Source of the DNA: Coemansia sp. RSA 922
Taxonomy: Eukaryota; Kickxellomycota; Kickxellomycetes; Kickxellales; Kickxellaceae
Length of the DNA stretch: 11,566 nt
Reading direction: 5' to 3'
Assembly: GCA_027577415.1 (NCBI GenBank)
Contig: JANBQS010000815.1
Location: forward strand, 1-11,566
In this document: positions 1 through 6,353 of the stretch, piece after piece
Layout: every line of letters starts with the position of its first letter
How positions within the stretch are numbered: position 1 is the stretch's first letter
Position numbers and translations under genes: made by a program
The notes under the pieces: generated by a model
Database searches by the model: none
What the model was told of the DNA's origin: nothing
The model's input: only the letters and a program-made list of their open reading frames with translations

Positions 1-20
1 GGCTCTTTCCCACGGCCACG

Positions 21-1847
21 ATGGCTTCTTCAGTTGGTCTGTGCCGCGCATTAGCAACTTCTTTTCTTTTCTCTGTTTATAATCCACATCTTCTTTTTCC
101 TTTTTCTTTTTTCGTTGATATACTAGCAATACTTTCAATGGCTTTTTTGCTTGCTTACCAGCTACGCGCCGCCAGGTAAATAGCACTCATACACAGATGA
201 TATAGCCTTATCAAAGAGACATTTCTAATCGCACTCCTTATCTCTTGTAACTTTATAGTCGCAAGTCATTCAACCGCGGTGCCCTTTCTCTGCGGGCTCG
301 CCAGCTAAGCACTGGTAAGTAAAATAATCTTGATACAAACACTTATCGCAGATAAGTGTGGTTGAAAACTAAATTCGGTGCTTATCTGTTGACTTTCCAT
401 GCTATTAGACCTTACCAACAAGGCTACTGAGGATGATGAGCCGAAATTCCTGCGTGCTGTTGAGATGTTCTTTGACCGTGCAGCCAAGCACAGTAACGCA
501 TCCGAGGAGACTCTAAAGCATATCAAGAGCACTGACAGCGTATTGAGCGTCACTTTCCCCGTCGAGAAGGACGGCAAGACCGTGATGATCCGCGGATACC
601 GCTCTCAGCACTCTCGCCACCGCCTGCCATGCAAGGGCGGCATTCGATTTTCCTCCGCCGTAGATCTGCAGGAAGTTGAAGCACTATCCGCCCTGATGAC
701 CTACAAGTGCGCTGTCGTCGATGTGCCATTCGGCGGTGGCAAGGGCGGCATTATGATTGACCCCAAGGAATGGACCGAGGCAGAGCTGGAGCGTATCACG
801 CGTAGATTCACTTTGGAGCTGTGCCAGAAGAACTTTATCGGCCCCGGCGTTGATGTCCCAGCGCCCGACGTGGGAACTGGTCCTCGCGAGATGGGCTGGA
901 TCGCTGACACTTACCGCAACTTTAACCCCCAGGACGTTAATGGCGCTGCTTGCGTTACGGGCAAAGCCTTGTCTTTGGGCGGTGTCCGCGGCCGTACGGA
1001 GGCGACGGGTCTGGGTGTGTACTACGGCGTACGTGAGTTTTTGTCGTTCCCCGAGGTGCAAGCCAAGATGAAGAACAGCGGTAAAATCGATGGAACCTCT
1101 GTGGTTATCCAAGGATTTGGCAATGTCGGGTACTGGGCCGCCAAGTTCTTTGAGGCTAACGGAGCCAAGATCACTGGCATTATTGAGCACGACGTCGCCG
1201 CATACAACAAGGACGGAATCAATGTTGAGCAGCTGGCGCTGTGGCGCAAAGAGAACGGAGGCTCGTTCCGTGGCTTCCCCGATGCCCAGATCATAGAGAA
1301 CCCCATGTCGGTTCTAGAAGCCGAGTGCGATGTGTTGATCCCCGCTGCGCTTGAGCGCCAGATCGGCATGCGCAATGCACACAAGATCCGCGCCAAGCTC
1401 ATTGGCGAGGCTGCCAACGGACCCGTCACCCCTGCCGCCGATGAGGTGTTGCGCAACAATGGTGCCGTCATTATTCCCGATCTTTTGTTGAATGCCGGCG
1501 GAGTGTGTGTGTCCTACTTCGAGTGGGCCAAGAATCTGTCGCACTTGCGCTTTGGTCGCATGAATAAGCGCTGGGACGAGCGTAGCAAGGAGCAGCTCTT
1601 GTCTTTGGTCGAGGGCAATGCTGGGCATCCGCTGACTGAGGTGGAGCGCCGTCAGCTTATTCACGGAGCTGAGGAGCATGAGCTGGTGTACTCGGGTCTG
1701 GAAGACACTATGATCGTCGCTTGTAACGAGACTCGCCAGACTGCCAATGCGAAGAACATTGACTATCGTACTGCGGCGCTGGCGAACTCTATTAACAAAA
1801 TTGCTGCTAGTCTGGCTGGATCTGGATCTATATTCACTCACGCCTAG
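21..1847 (+). CDS. Mitochondrial glutamate dehydrogenase, animal-type hexameric (multi-exon)
   Basis: Interconverts glutamate and 2-oxoglutarate plus ammonia, presumably in the mitochondrial matrix. The main exon is 409-1847. Numbering from the ATG at 399 (intronic in the spliced model), it shows the substrate lysine in CKGGIRFS (K79), the catalytic lysine in PFGGGKGG (K115), the catalytic aspartate in PAPD (D157), the Rossmann motif GFGNVG (239-244) and an acid at the end of the next strand (E263), which often favours NAD. SYFEW (372-376) is followed by about 80 residues before the C-terminal RTAA helix. This is far longer than in bacterial GDH and resembles the animal 'antenna'. Exon joins with compatible phases add an Arg-rich presequence ending RQLST, a typical matrix-targeting end. 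The model 21-74, 162-175, 259-314, 409-1847 gives 520 residues. The ATG at 21 has A at -3 and G at +4; an in-frame ATG at 138 has a poor context. The family call is very secure; the first exon is less so. Confidence 0.93.
75..161 (+). other. Possible first intron of the glutamate dehydrogenase gene (87 nt)
   Basis: Runs from a weak GTTTAT donor through a long pyrimidine-rich tract to a TTACCAG acceptor. Both ends fall between codons and the length is a multiple of three, so splicing or retention both keep the frame. If retained, the targeting peptide would contain a long hydrophobic Phe/Leu stretch, which is odd for a matrix presequence. If removed, the leader becomes compact and Arg-rich. 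No good CTAAY branch site is seen, so this intron is a guess supported mainly by the protein it yields. Confidence 0.35.
176..258 (+). other. Intron of the glutamate dehydrogenase gene (83 nt)
   Basis: The donor is CCAG/GTAAAT and the acceptor ACTTTATAG. CTAAT and TGTAAC are possible branch sites. Removal is required because the downstream frame has a stop at 248-250. The join is phase 2 (AG + T gives Ser) and links LRAA to the Arg-rich segment RKSFNRGALSLRARQLST. Confidence 0.8.
315..408 (+). other. Intron of the glutamate dehydrogenase gene (94 nt)
   Basis: A near-consensus donor GTAAGT and an acceptor GCTATTAG, with CTAAA and TTGAC as possible branch sites. The phase-1 join (G + AC gives Asp) fuses RQLST directly to DLTNKATEDDEPKF, the start of the conserved protein. 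The ATG at 399 lies inside this intron and is probably not the real start. Confidence 0.9.
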
Positions 1848-1886
1848 ATCATTAAAAAAACACTTTTATGTTATGTTCAACCTCTC

Positions 1887-1892
1887 AATAAA
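1887..1892 (+). terminator. Poly(A) signal AATAAA for the glutamate dehydrogenase gene
   Basis: A canonical AATAAA 40 nt after the TAG stop, in T/A-rich DNA. Confidence 0.6.
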
Positions 1893-2627
1893 GATCCTTT
1901 AGTACTATGCTAATGTCATAGGAGCCATCCAGCACCAACATATCTCTTTTGCCTTATCATAATTTCAATTTATTAATAATAAAAATTAAAACATCAATTG
2001 TTCAACATTTGCCAATTAAGTCCGTGACCTACCTTCTTGATATAAATATTATTCTACTAGACGACTTACCCTCCTGTGGAGTATAAAGTCAAGAATAATT
2101 TAGTAGACAAGATATACTCACTGATTACCTGTGCAAAAGCCTAAACGGATTTAAGTTTAAATACTTATAACAGATGCTTATTTCTATTTTTTTTTCCTCC
2201 AACCCTAAAAGCGGGAAATACGGCCAATTATAAAATAGCTGAGAGGATGTTTAGTAATTGTGCCAACATTTATATGCAAAATTCTGCGTGGTCTCTTGCA
2301 TCGATGTCATTTGTCACGAGTGTAGCTTATTGCACAATAGAAGAAATATGTGCAAATTGACATTGTCTATTTTTGACATCCAAAGCACACAGCTGATTCA
2401 CCATAATGTTCCGCATTTCCCATATACGAGAATTGACATGCTATAGTACAATAGTTGACAATCTGTACCTATGGAGCAGACCAGTGCCATAACTTTGGTT
2501 TAAAAAGCCTAGCAGCTCTTCATGTCTTGAGCTACAAACCTTGTCTACAACCGAGCCCTTTACTCGCATCACAATATCAACTTTCCTTACTCTAACAATA
2601 CTTTTTCTTTTCAAGACTCTTGTCGAT
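1893..2627. other. AT-rich intergenic stretch, no supported gene
   Basis: Low-GC sequence with no ATG-initiated ORF of note. An open frame at 2258-2446 begins with TTG and has no ATG until its last third, so it is not annotated as a gene. A CCAAT next to TATAAAAT (2224-2236) could be a promoter or chance in AT-rich DNA. The final part (about 2490-2627) is the probable promoter and leader of the small gene at 2628. It contains TTTAAAAAG near 2500, and a 14-nt string at 2534-2547 that recurs at 3380-3393 upstream of the related gene at 3437. Confidence 0.5.
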
Positions 2628-2759
2628 ATGGATACCACTTCAGGACTTTTCACGTGCCCAACTTGCAAAAAGGTGCTTTATTCGCAATACGATTTAGATG
2701 TGCACATACAGTATAGATACTGTAGAGTTGACATAACGATTACAGGTCGCAAGGACTAA
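2628..2759 (+). CDS. Tiny single zinc-finger-like protein, 43 aa (copy A)
   Basis: The open frame extends upstream to 2541 but only from a TTG; the first ATG is at 2628. The 43-residue product has one finger-like core: C10-x2-C13-x12-H26-x5-C32, with Leu 23 and Tyr 18 near the usual hydrophobic positions. The last ligand is Cys, so it would be a C2HC variant. The tail is short and basic (GRKD). No second finger, signal peptide or membrane segment is visible. Similar cores recur downstream at 3021, 3190 and 3497, and that repetition is the main reason to believe this is a gene family. Function is unknown: a lone classical finger binds DNA poorly, so protein or RNA binding is possible (inference). 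An AATAAA lies at 2808. Confidence 0.45.
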   Translation: MDTTSGLFTCPTCKKVLYSQYDLDVHIQYRYCRVDITITGRKD

Positions 2760-2807
2760 GCTGCATTTTTCATTGGCATATGAAGCACGTTTATTATTGT
2801 TTACAGA

Positions 2808-2813
2808 AATAAA
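2808..2813 (+). terminator. Possible poly(A) signal after zinc-finger copy A
   Basis: AATAAA 49 nt downstream of the copy A stop. Confidence 0.35.
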
Positions 2814-2942
2814 CTGTTTACCTTTTATTTGGTTTCAATATTGACACATTCTCATTACAAAAAATTTGTGATGCCAACGCAACACCACCTATACTATTTG
2901 TATTACCTGAGCTCACCTTTTGTACAAGCTTTTAATATCATT

Positions 2943-3107
2943 ATGAATCCTCGTCACTCGAACAACATTTTTCCAATACTCTACTCCGAAGGCAATGTTA
3001 GTTTCTCAGAAACTTATCAGTGTCGTATTTGCGGAAAGTAGTTTCCTTCGAATTATAGTCTAGGTTTGCACCTAGTTTATAAACGCAAAGTTGAGCTGCC
3101 ATATTAA
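2943..3107 (+). pseudogene. Broken single zinc-finger gene (copy B), in-frame stop inside the finger
   Basis: The ATG at 2943 begins MNPRHSNNIF and reaches YQCRICGK before a TAG at 3039-3041. In the same frame the sequence then reads FPSNYSLGLHLVYKRK to a TAA at 3105. Counting the stop as one position gives C27-x2-C30-x12-H, the spacing of copies A and D. The stop therefore sits inside a once-complete finger. The fourth ligand is also missing (KRK where H or C is expected). The 19 nt at 2934-2952, spanning the ATG, are identical to 3409-3427 in copy D. Stop-codon readthrough is possible but unsupported. Confidence 0.5.
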
Positions 3108-3141
3108 TGCTCAGCCATTAATTATTATAGTAATACTTTGG

Positions 3142-3155
3142 CTCTCTCTCTCTCT
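3142..3155. repeat. CT dinucleotide microsatellite
   Basis: Seven uninterrupted CT units between zinc-finger copies B and C. Confidence 0.9.
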
Positions 3156-3180
3156 AGTAAATATATATTGCGCAATTGAG

Positions 3181-3240
3181 ATATTCACATGTCGCATGTG
3201 TGGTAAAAGAAAAGAATGCGAACACAATTCTGACTTGTAA
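3181..3240 (+). pseudogene. Remnant of a zinc-finger copy (copy C)
   Basis: The frame reads IFTCRMCGKRKECEHNSDL and then a stop. FTCRMCGK closely matches the first half of the finger in copy A (FTCPTCKK) and copy B (QCRICGK). The second half, with the expected Leu-x2-His, is lost. There is no convincing start codon just upstream. I interpret it as a decayed paralogue; chance resemblance is possible because the match is only eight residues. Confidence 0.3.
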
Positions 3241-3436
3241 ATAGGAATCTTCTCGTGCGAATTCACAGTCAACGCGAACAAACATTGTTATGTGCAGCTT
3301 CGGGTCGATACTTCAAATCTGGCTACTATCAAAACTTTTTCCTATAAGAAAGACTGGCGACCACTTCTTATCCAGAGACACAAACCTTGTCTATAATTAA
3401 GACTTTTCAATATCATTATGAATCCTCTTCACATTA

Positions 3437-3577
3437 ATGGCGTCTTTTCCAAGATTCAACTCTGCTAACGTAGCTAGTGGCTCTGGATTTTCCTATTGTC
3501 CTTATTGCAGCGAGTATTTTTCTGCAGAATGCTATCTAGATATGCACTTAAAGTATGCACACGGTGTAACGAAATAG
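3437..3577 (+). CDS. Tiny single C2H2 zinc-finger protein, 46 aa (copy D)
   Basis: This is the best preserved finger in the cluster: C21-x2-C24-x12-H37-x4-H42, with Phe28 and Leu34 at the expected core positions, ending GVTK. The ATG that aligns with copy B is at 3418, but from there the frame stops after 16 codons. The ATG-to-first-Cys distance is 79 nt here and 78 nt in copy B, so one net base was gained. The next ATG, at 3437, is in the finger's frame and gives MASFPRFNSANVASGSGF before the finger. The gene may therefore have been rescued by a new start, or it may be a recent pseudogene with an intact finger by chance. The upstream string at 3380-3393 also occurs upstream of copy A. Confidence 0.45.
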   Translation: MASFPRFNSANVASGSGFSYCPYCSEYFSAECYLDMHLKYAHGVTK

Positions 3578-3739
3578 TATGAATACGCAAATTTAAAATA
3601 TTTTCCATAGTACTGTTGCTCACTATTTAACCAAAAGCTATTGCATATAGTATCAGAGTGCTCTTATTAGAAGCACATTCTTCGTGTGCCCAAAGTCGCG
3701 TACTAGTGCTTTGCAATTCTTTTTCTGCCAGAAACTAAA

Positions 3740-3787
3740 CCAATCAAGCCGTAAGATTGAATCAGCTAATTCTGACACTATATATAA
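3740..3787 (+). promoter_or_regulatory. Candidate CCAAT plus TATA promoter
   Basis: CCAAT at 3740-3744 and TATATATAA at 3779-3787, about 35 bp apart. The only ORF downstream is the one at 3817-4104, whose first ATG lies 38 nt after the start of the TATA element. Confidence 0.3.
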
Positions 3788-3816
3788 CGTTTTATGAGCA
3801 CGGCTTTTTATTCGCC

Positions 3817-4104
3817 ATGTTCATGAGTGGATGCGGTATGGACGACACTGAGGATACACAAAGTTGCAGTGACAGTGATAGTGGCCACCTTGGTCAAAGA
3901 ATTGATTCACTGAAAATATTGATTCTGGTGAAATGCTTGTCATTTTATGCACCGCAACTACAGGTTTTGTGTAGTGCGCACGATGATGACTGTTGGGTGG
4001 ACAACTCTATAAACTTCCCACCACTTCGCTACAATTGTCGGTCAAGTATTGTTAGACTATTACCAAACGACCCAGTGGTCTCAGAAGTCGATTTTCCTTT
4101 TTGA
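3817..4104 (+). CDS. Hypothetical protein, 95 aa, unrecognised
   Basis: ATG-initiated frames start at 3817, 3823 or 3838 and end with TGA at 4102. The product has an acidic, Ser-rich N-terminal part (DDTEDTQSCSDSDSG), then a hydrophobic segment (LKILILVKCLSFY) and a Cys-containing C-terminal part. There is no recognisable domain or signal peptide. A CCAAT/TATA pair upstream gives some support. The first and second ATGs lie unusually close to the TATA, so the start at 3838 (88 aa) is equally possible. A faint similarity of its FY..QLQ..C region to the tandem genes downstream is too weak to use. It may be a chance ORF. Confidence 0.3.
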   Translation: MFMSGCGMDDTEDTQSCSDSDSGHLGQRIDSLKILILVKCLSFYAPQLQVLCSAHDDDCWVDNSINFPPLRYNCRSSIVRLLPNDPVVSEVDFPF

Positions 4105-4301
4105 AACACCGCACTTTTGCGGGCAGACAATTACAAATATCCTAAGCTGCTGAACCATACAACCTGACAGCCACATCCTAATAAAAAACACTTTCCACCC
4201 TTTTTTCTTTGACACGGGAGTTGCGAGTGGGCGCAAAAAGCACAGACAGACAGTAGCACTTTGGCTTTTTGGCAAGAAAAGAGCTAAAAACTTGAGGGGT
4301 C

Positions 4302-4307
4302 TATAAA
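4302..4307 (+). promoter_or_regulatory. Distal TATA box, unit 1
   Basis: TATAAA within GGTCTATAAATAGAGCTGG, 487 nt upstream of the ATG at 4789. The same element with the same surroundings occurs at 5865 and, mutated to TACAAA, at 7062. It could drive a long leader or a separate transcript. Confidence 0.5.
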
Positions 4308-4351
4308 TAGAGCTGGAACAAATTCCTTTAGTGGAAAGGTGGTGGTGGACG

Positions 4352-4577
4352 CAAACACATCCAAAAGTGCAGAAAAGGGGGGTTGATGGGTGAAAAGTGT
4401 TGGGCAAAGAGAATAAAACGTCATGCTTTGCAGCAAAGGAGTTAAAGAGTTCAAAGGCTTCAAAGCGTCAAAGACACGTTATTATTTGGCACGCAGCCAT
4501 TGGTGGATGCCTGTTTCAACGCCAAAGTGGTATGATGTCATTTATATTGCAATCTATTTGAGACTTTAAAGTCTTGC
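4352..4577 (+). promoter_or_regulatory. Conserved upstream block, unit 1, with palindromes
   Basis: By hand alignment about 12 differences, including one indel, separate this 226-nt block from 5915-6139 (about 95% identical). It holds CTTTGCAGCAAAG (4426-4438, inverted repeat around one base), an inverted CCAAT (ATTGG, near 4500), a CRE-like TGATGTCA (4533-4540) and a perfect 14-bp palindrome AGACTTTAAAGTCT (4561-4574). Indels that are not multiples of three between units argue against coding. No specific regulator can be named. Confidence 0.55.
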
Positions 4578-4661
4578 GAACAGCTGAGTGCAGCACTTCT
4601 TCTTGATGCCCTCCCCAACTTTTTCAGAGGACACACCCCTTGCCAAGAAAAGTTTTCCCCT

Positions 4662-4667
4662 TATAAA
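4662..4667 (+). promoter_or_regulatory. Proximal TATA box, unit 1
   Basis: CCTTATAAATT, 127 nt upstream of the ATG at 4789 and matched at 6226 in unit 2 (128 nt upstream). It is followed by pyrimidine-rich leader sequence, so this is the likelier promoter of the small gene. Confidence 0.55.
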
Positions 4668-4788
4668 TTTAGCTGGGCGCCCTCCCCTCCCATTAAATAC
4701 TCCTCACCCAAATATTTCACATTTCTTCTGCCAATCTCGTGTGCTACTTCTATTTACAACATACACACCCAACTTTTATTAAGCCCAG

Positions 4789-5091
4789 ATGGATTTGCCA
4801 TTTGGATCAATTACCTGCAGATTTAATAATAGTCGTACAATGGAAGTGGGATATACTGGTGAAGACTCATGTGTAAAAGATATTATAGACATATACTCGT
4901 TTAAAATTTCAGATTTAAGAAAGCTGAATTGGAGAGGTGTTCCAAAGAATCCTCGGGTTGTATTTTACGACAGCAACTTCCAACTAACAGAGTGCAAAAA
5001 TGAGCAACTGGTGATCGATTGTAGCTCTAGCCAACCTACGAAACCATTTGATTTTAGAAAAGTGTATATTTTTTTCTTATTTGCAAAATGA
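4789..5091 (+). CDS. Rapidly diverging small protein, copy 1 (100 aa)
   Basis: The ATG follows AAGCCCAG and is preceded by the proximal TATA. No signal peptide or membrane helix is seen, so it is probably cytosolic or nuclear. The pattern of short strands (SITCRF, TMEVGYT), a central helical segment (VKDIIDIYSFKISDLRKL), a strand ending RVVFYDS and a strand QLVIDCSS would suit a small beta-grasp or ubiquitin-like fold, but this is weak inference and I recognise no family. It is about 51% identical to the protein at 6354-6653 over 94 residues; the most conserved stretches are CRFN, GVP.N, QLVIDCSS and DF.KVY. Of about 50 differing codons only 4 are silent. The last residues (VYIFFLFAK) come from T-rich DNA that resembles an intron start, so the true C terminus may differ. 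Confidence 0.65.
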   Translation: MDLPFGSITCRFNNSRTMEVGYTGEDSCVKDIIDIYSFKISDLRKLNWRGVPKNPRVVFYDSNFQLTECKNEQLVIDCSSSQPTKPFDFRKVYIFFLFAK

Positions 5092-5126
5092 TACCATAGA
5101 GAACACCCCAGCATCAAGAAACTAAG

Positions 5127-5131
5127 GTCAG
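5127..5131. repeat. Target-site duplication, left copy (GTCAG)
   Basis: GTCAG immediately before the element's TGTG end. It is repeated at 5508-5512, and the empty site in unit 2 (6696-6700) has it once. Confidence 0.85.
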
Positions 5132-5507
5132 TGTGAGGTCCGTTGTAGGTCGTGGGGAAAGTAGGTCGAGTAGATTAAAGGCTATAAGTGTAAATATATC
5201 TATTGCTATAGCCAAGATGGGTAGAGAGAGATGGTTGACTGGTTGCTTGTTCTTGGCCTTTTCCGAGACTTGGGCGGGCGCTGCGTTTTATAGCCATTGA
5301 TGGCGGAATGGTCTCTATTGTGTGGTGCCTCCCAAGCATACCACACAATAGCTTGGGCTAGCAATATCCGGATACTAATAACAACCCTACCAGCCTAACT
5401 GATTTGATAGGGATCGCAAAGGTCCCCTTGGCATTCGCAAATGCCGATCCCTGGTTCTGGTTTCCAGGCTGGCCGGCAGGTGGTGGCAACTCGTTTGAGC
5501 CGCCACA
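5132..5507. mobile_element. Solo LTR-like insertion, 376 bp
   Basis: Present in unit 1 and absent from the matching site of unit 2. It begins TGTGAGG and ends CCGCCACA, which gives TG...CA ends with short imperfect inverted termini. It is flanked by the 5-bp direct repeat GTCAG. These are the hallmarks of a single LTR left after recombination of an LTR retrotransposon. It has no coding capacity. The interior has a TATA-like TTTTATAG near 5287 and a perfect 12-bp inverted repeat. Orientation and superfamily (Ty1/copia or Ty3) cannot be told. An alternative reading is a non-autonomous DNA element with an 8-bp duplication GTCAGTGT, but then the ends are not inverted repeats. Confidence 0.82.
5315..5351. 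repeat. 12-bp perfect inverted repeat inside the LTR
   Basis: Arms 5315-5326 (CTATTGTGTGGT) and 5340-5351 (ACCACACAATAG) with a 13-nt loop. This could form a strong hairpin in RNA. Confidence 0.9.
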
Positions 5508-5512
5508 GTCAG
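5508..5512. repeat. Target-site duplication, right copy (GTCAG)
   Basis: Directly follows the CACA end of the LTR. The sequence after it continues the unit, matching 6701 onward in unit 2. Confidence 0.85.
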
Positions 5513-5551
5513 TGTTGACAAGATGACCGTATTGACTACATGACGAAGCGG

Positions 5552-5666
5552 CATTCACTTTGACCACACCAAGTGAGGTGGTAGTTTTGCCCTAGGAGTG
5601 AACTAGAGAGTGCATGCATAGTTAGTAGCTTATAGTGAAACCATTTCAGAAATAAATTTTAGTTTA
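5552..5666 (+). other. Near-invariant 3' block, unit 1
   Basis: The 115 nt differ at one position from 6740-6854. The block contains a potential hairpin at 5563-5582 (ACCACACC / GGTGGT with one bulged A) and AATAAA at 5651-5656. It is probably the 3' untranslated region and poly(A) region of the small gene. In unit 1 the LTR now separates it from the coding part. Confidence 0.7.
5651..5656 (+). terminator. Poly(A) signal AATAAA, unit 1
   Basis: Identical in position and context to 6839-6844 in unit 2. Confidence 0.5.
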
Positions 5667-5864
5667 TTTATTCTTAATGAACTTTTATTGCGAGAACAAG
5701 AGTGTGAGCATATTCAGCGAAATAGCGAAGGTACCGTTATGCACAGGATTTTTTCAAAAAATACTCTTCACTCTATGGCAAAAGAGGTGCGGGTAGGTGC
5801 AAGCACAGACAACCAGGCAGCACTTTGGCTTTTGGCGAGAAAAGAGCTGAAAGCTTGAAGGGTC

Positions 5865-5870
5865 TATAAA
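5865..5870 (+). promoter_or_regulatory. Distal TATA box, unit 2
   Basis: Same GGTCTATAAATAGAGCTGG context as unit 1, 489 nt upstream of the ATG at 6354. Confidence 0.5.
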
Positions 5871-5914
5871 TAGAGCTGGCACAGATTCCCTTTTAGGAAA
5901 GGTATAGTTGGACA

Positions 5915-6139
5915 CAAACACATCCAAAAGTGCAGAAAAGGGGATTGATGGGCAAAAAGTGTTGGGCAAAGAGAATAAAACGTCATGCTTTGCAGCAAAG
6001 GAGTTAAAGTGTTCAAAGGCTTCAAAGTGTCAAAGACACGTTATTATTTGGCACGCAGCCATTGGTGGATACCTGTTTCAATGCCAAAGGGGCATGATGT
6101 CATTTAGATTGCAATCTATTTGGGACTTTAAAGTCTTGC
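5915..6139 (+). promoter_or_regulatory. Conserved upstream block, unit 2, with palindromes
   Basis: Counterpart of 4352-4577. The CTTTGCAGCAAAG inverted repeat is at 5988-6000, TGATGTCA at 6095-6102 and the palindrome, here 12 bp (GACTTTAAAGTC), at 6124-6135. All three motifs are intact in both units. Confidence 0.55.
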
Positions 6140-6225
6140 ATCCAACTGGGTGAAGCGCTTCTTCTTGTTGTCCTCCCCAACTTTTTTCAGAGGACACGCC
6201 CCTTGCCAAAAAAAAGCTTTCTCCT

Positions 6226-6231
6226 TATAAA
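6226..6231 (+). promoter_or_regulatory. Proximal TATA box, unit 2
   Basis: CCTTATAAATTG, 128 nt before the ATG at 6354, matching the spacing in unit 1. Confidence 0.55.
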
Positions 6232-6353
6232 TTGAGCCTGGTGCCCACACCTCCCACTAAATACTCCTCACCCAAACATTTCACATTTCTTCTGCCAACC
6301 TTGTGTGCTACCTCTACTTTACAACCTACAAACTCAACTTTGATTAAGCTCAG

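Larger units (their letters stand above)
4180..5752 (+). repeat. Tandem repeat unit 1 (promoter, gene, 3' block), interrupted by an LTR
   Basis: The distal TATA elements of units 1, 2 and 3 lie at 4302, 5865 and 7062. Spacing between units 1 and 2 is 1563 bp, or 1182 bp after subtracting the 381 bp of LTR plus target duplication. Spacing between units 2 and 3 is 1197 bp. Boundaries are approximate because similarity fades at the ends. Confidence 0.85.

Noticed and set aside
684..1190. Minus-strand open frames within the glutamate dehydrogenase gene
   Set aside because: They lie entirely within the conserved main exon and have no recognisable content.
2258..2446. 62-codon frame with several Cys and His that might be a fifth zinc-finger copy
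   Set aside because: It starts with TTG, the CHEC motif lacks His at the expected spacing, and no flanking string shared with the other copies is seen.
3817..4104. Possible third member of the tandem small-protein family (FY..QLQ..C pattern)
   Set aside because: Only a few scattered identities with gaps, no similarity at DNA level, and the flanks are not related to the repeat unit.
4081..4407. Minus-strand frame of 108 codons across the distal promoter of unit 1
   Set aside because: The counterpart in unit 2 (5754-5969) keeps only a short similar start and then shifts frame. The region is better explained as promoter DNA.
5127..5515. Reading the insertion as a DNA transposon with an 8-bp duplication (GTCAGTGT)
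   Set aside because: With those boundaries the ends are not inverted repeats; shifting three bases gives TG...CA ends and a standard 5-bp duplication, which explains everything.
5358..5567. Minus-strand 69-codon frame with Pro/Gly/Asn-rich product
   Set aside because: It spans the junction between the LTR and the host unit, so it is an accidental frame.
5908..6153. 81-codon plus-strand frame inside the upstream block of unit 2
   Set aside because: It starts with TTG, and the matching region of unit 1 has an indel that breaks the frame, so conservation there is not coding.
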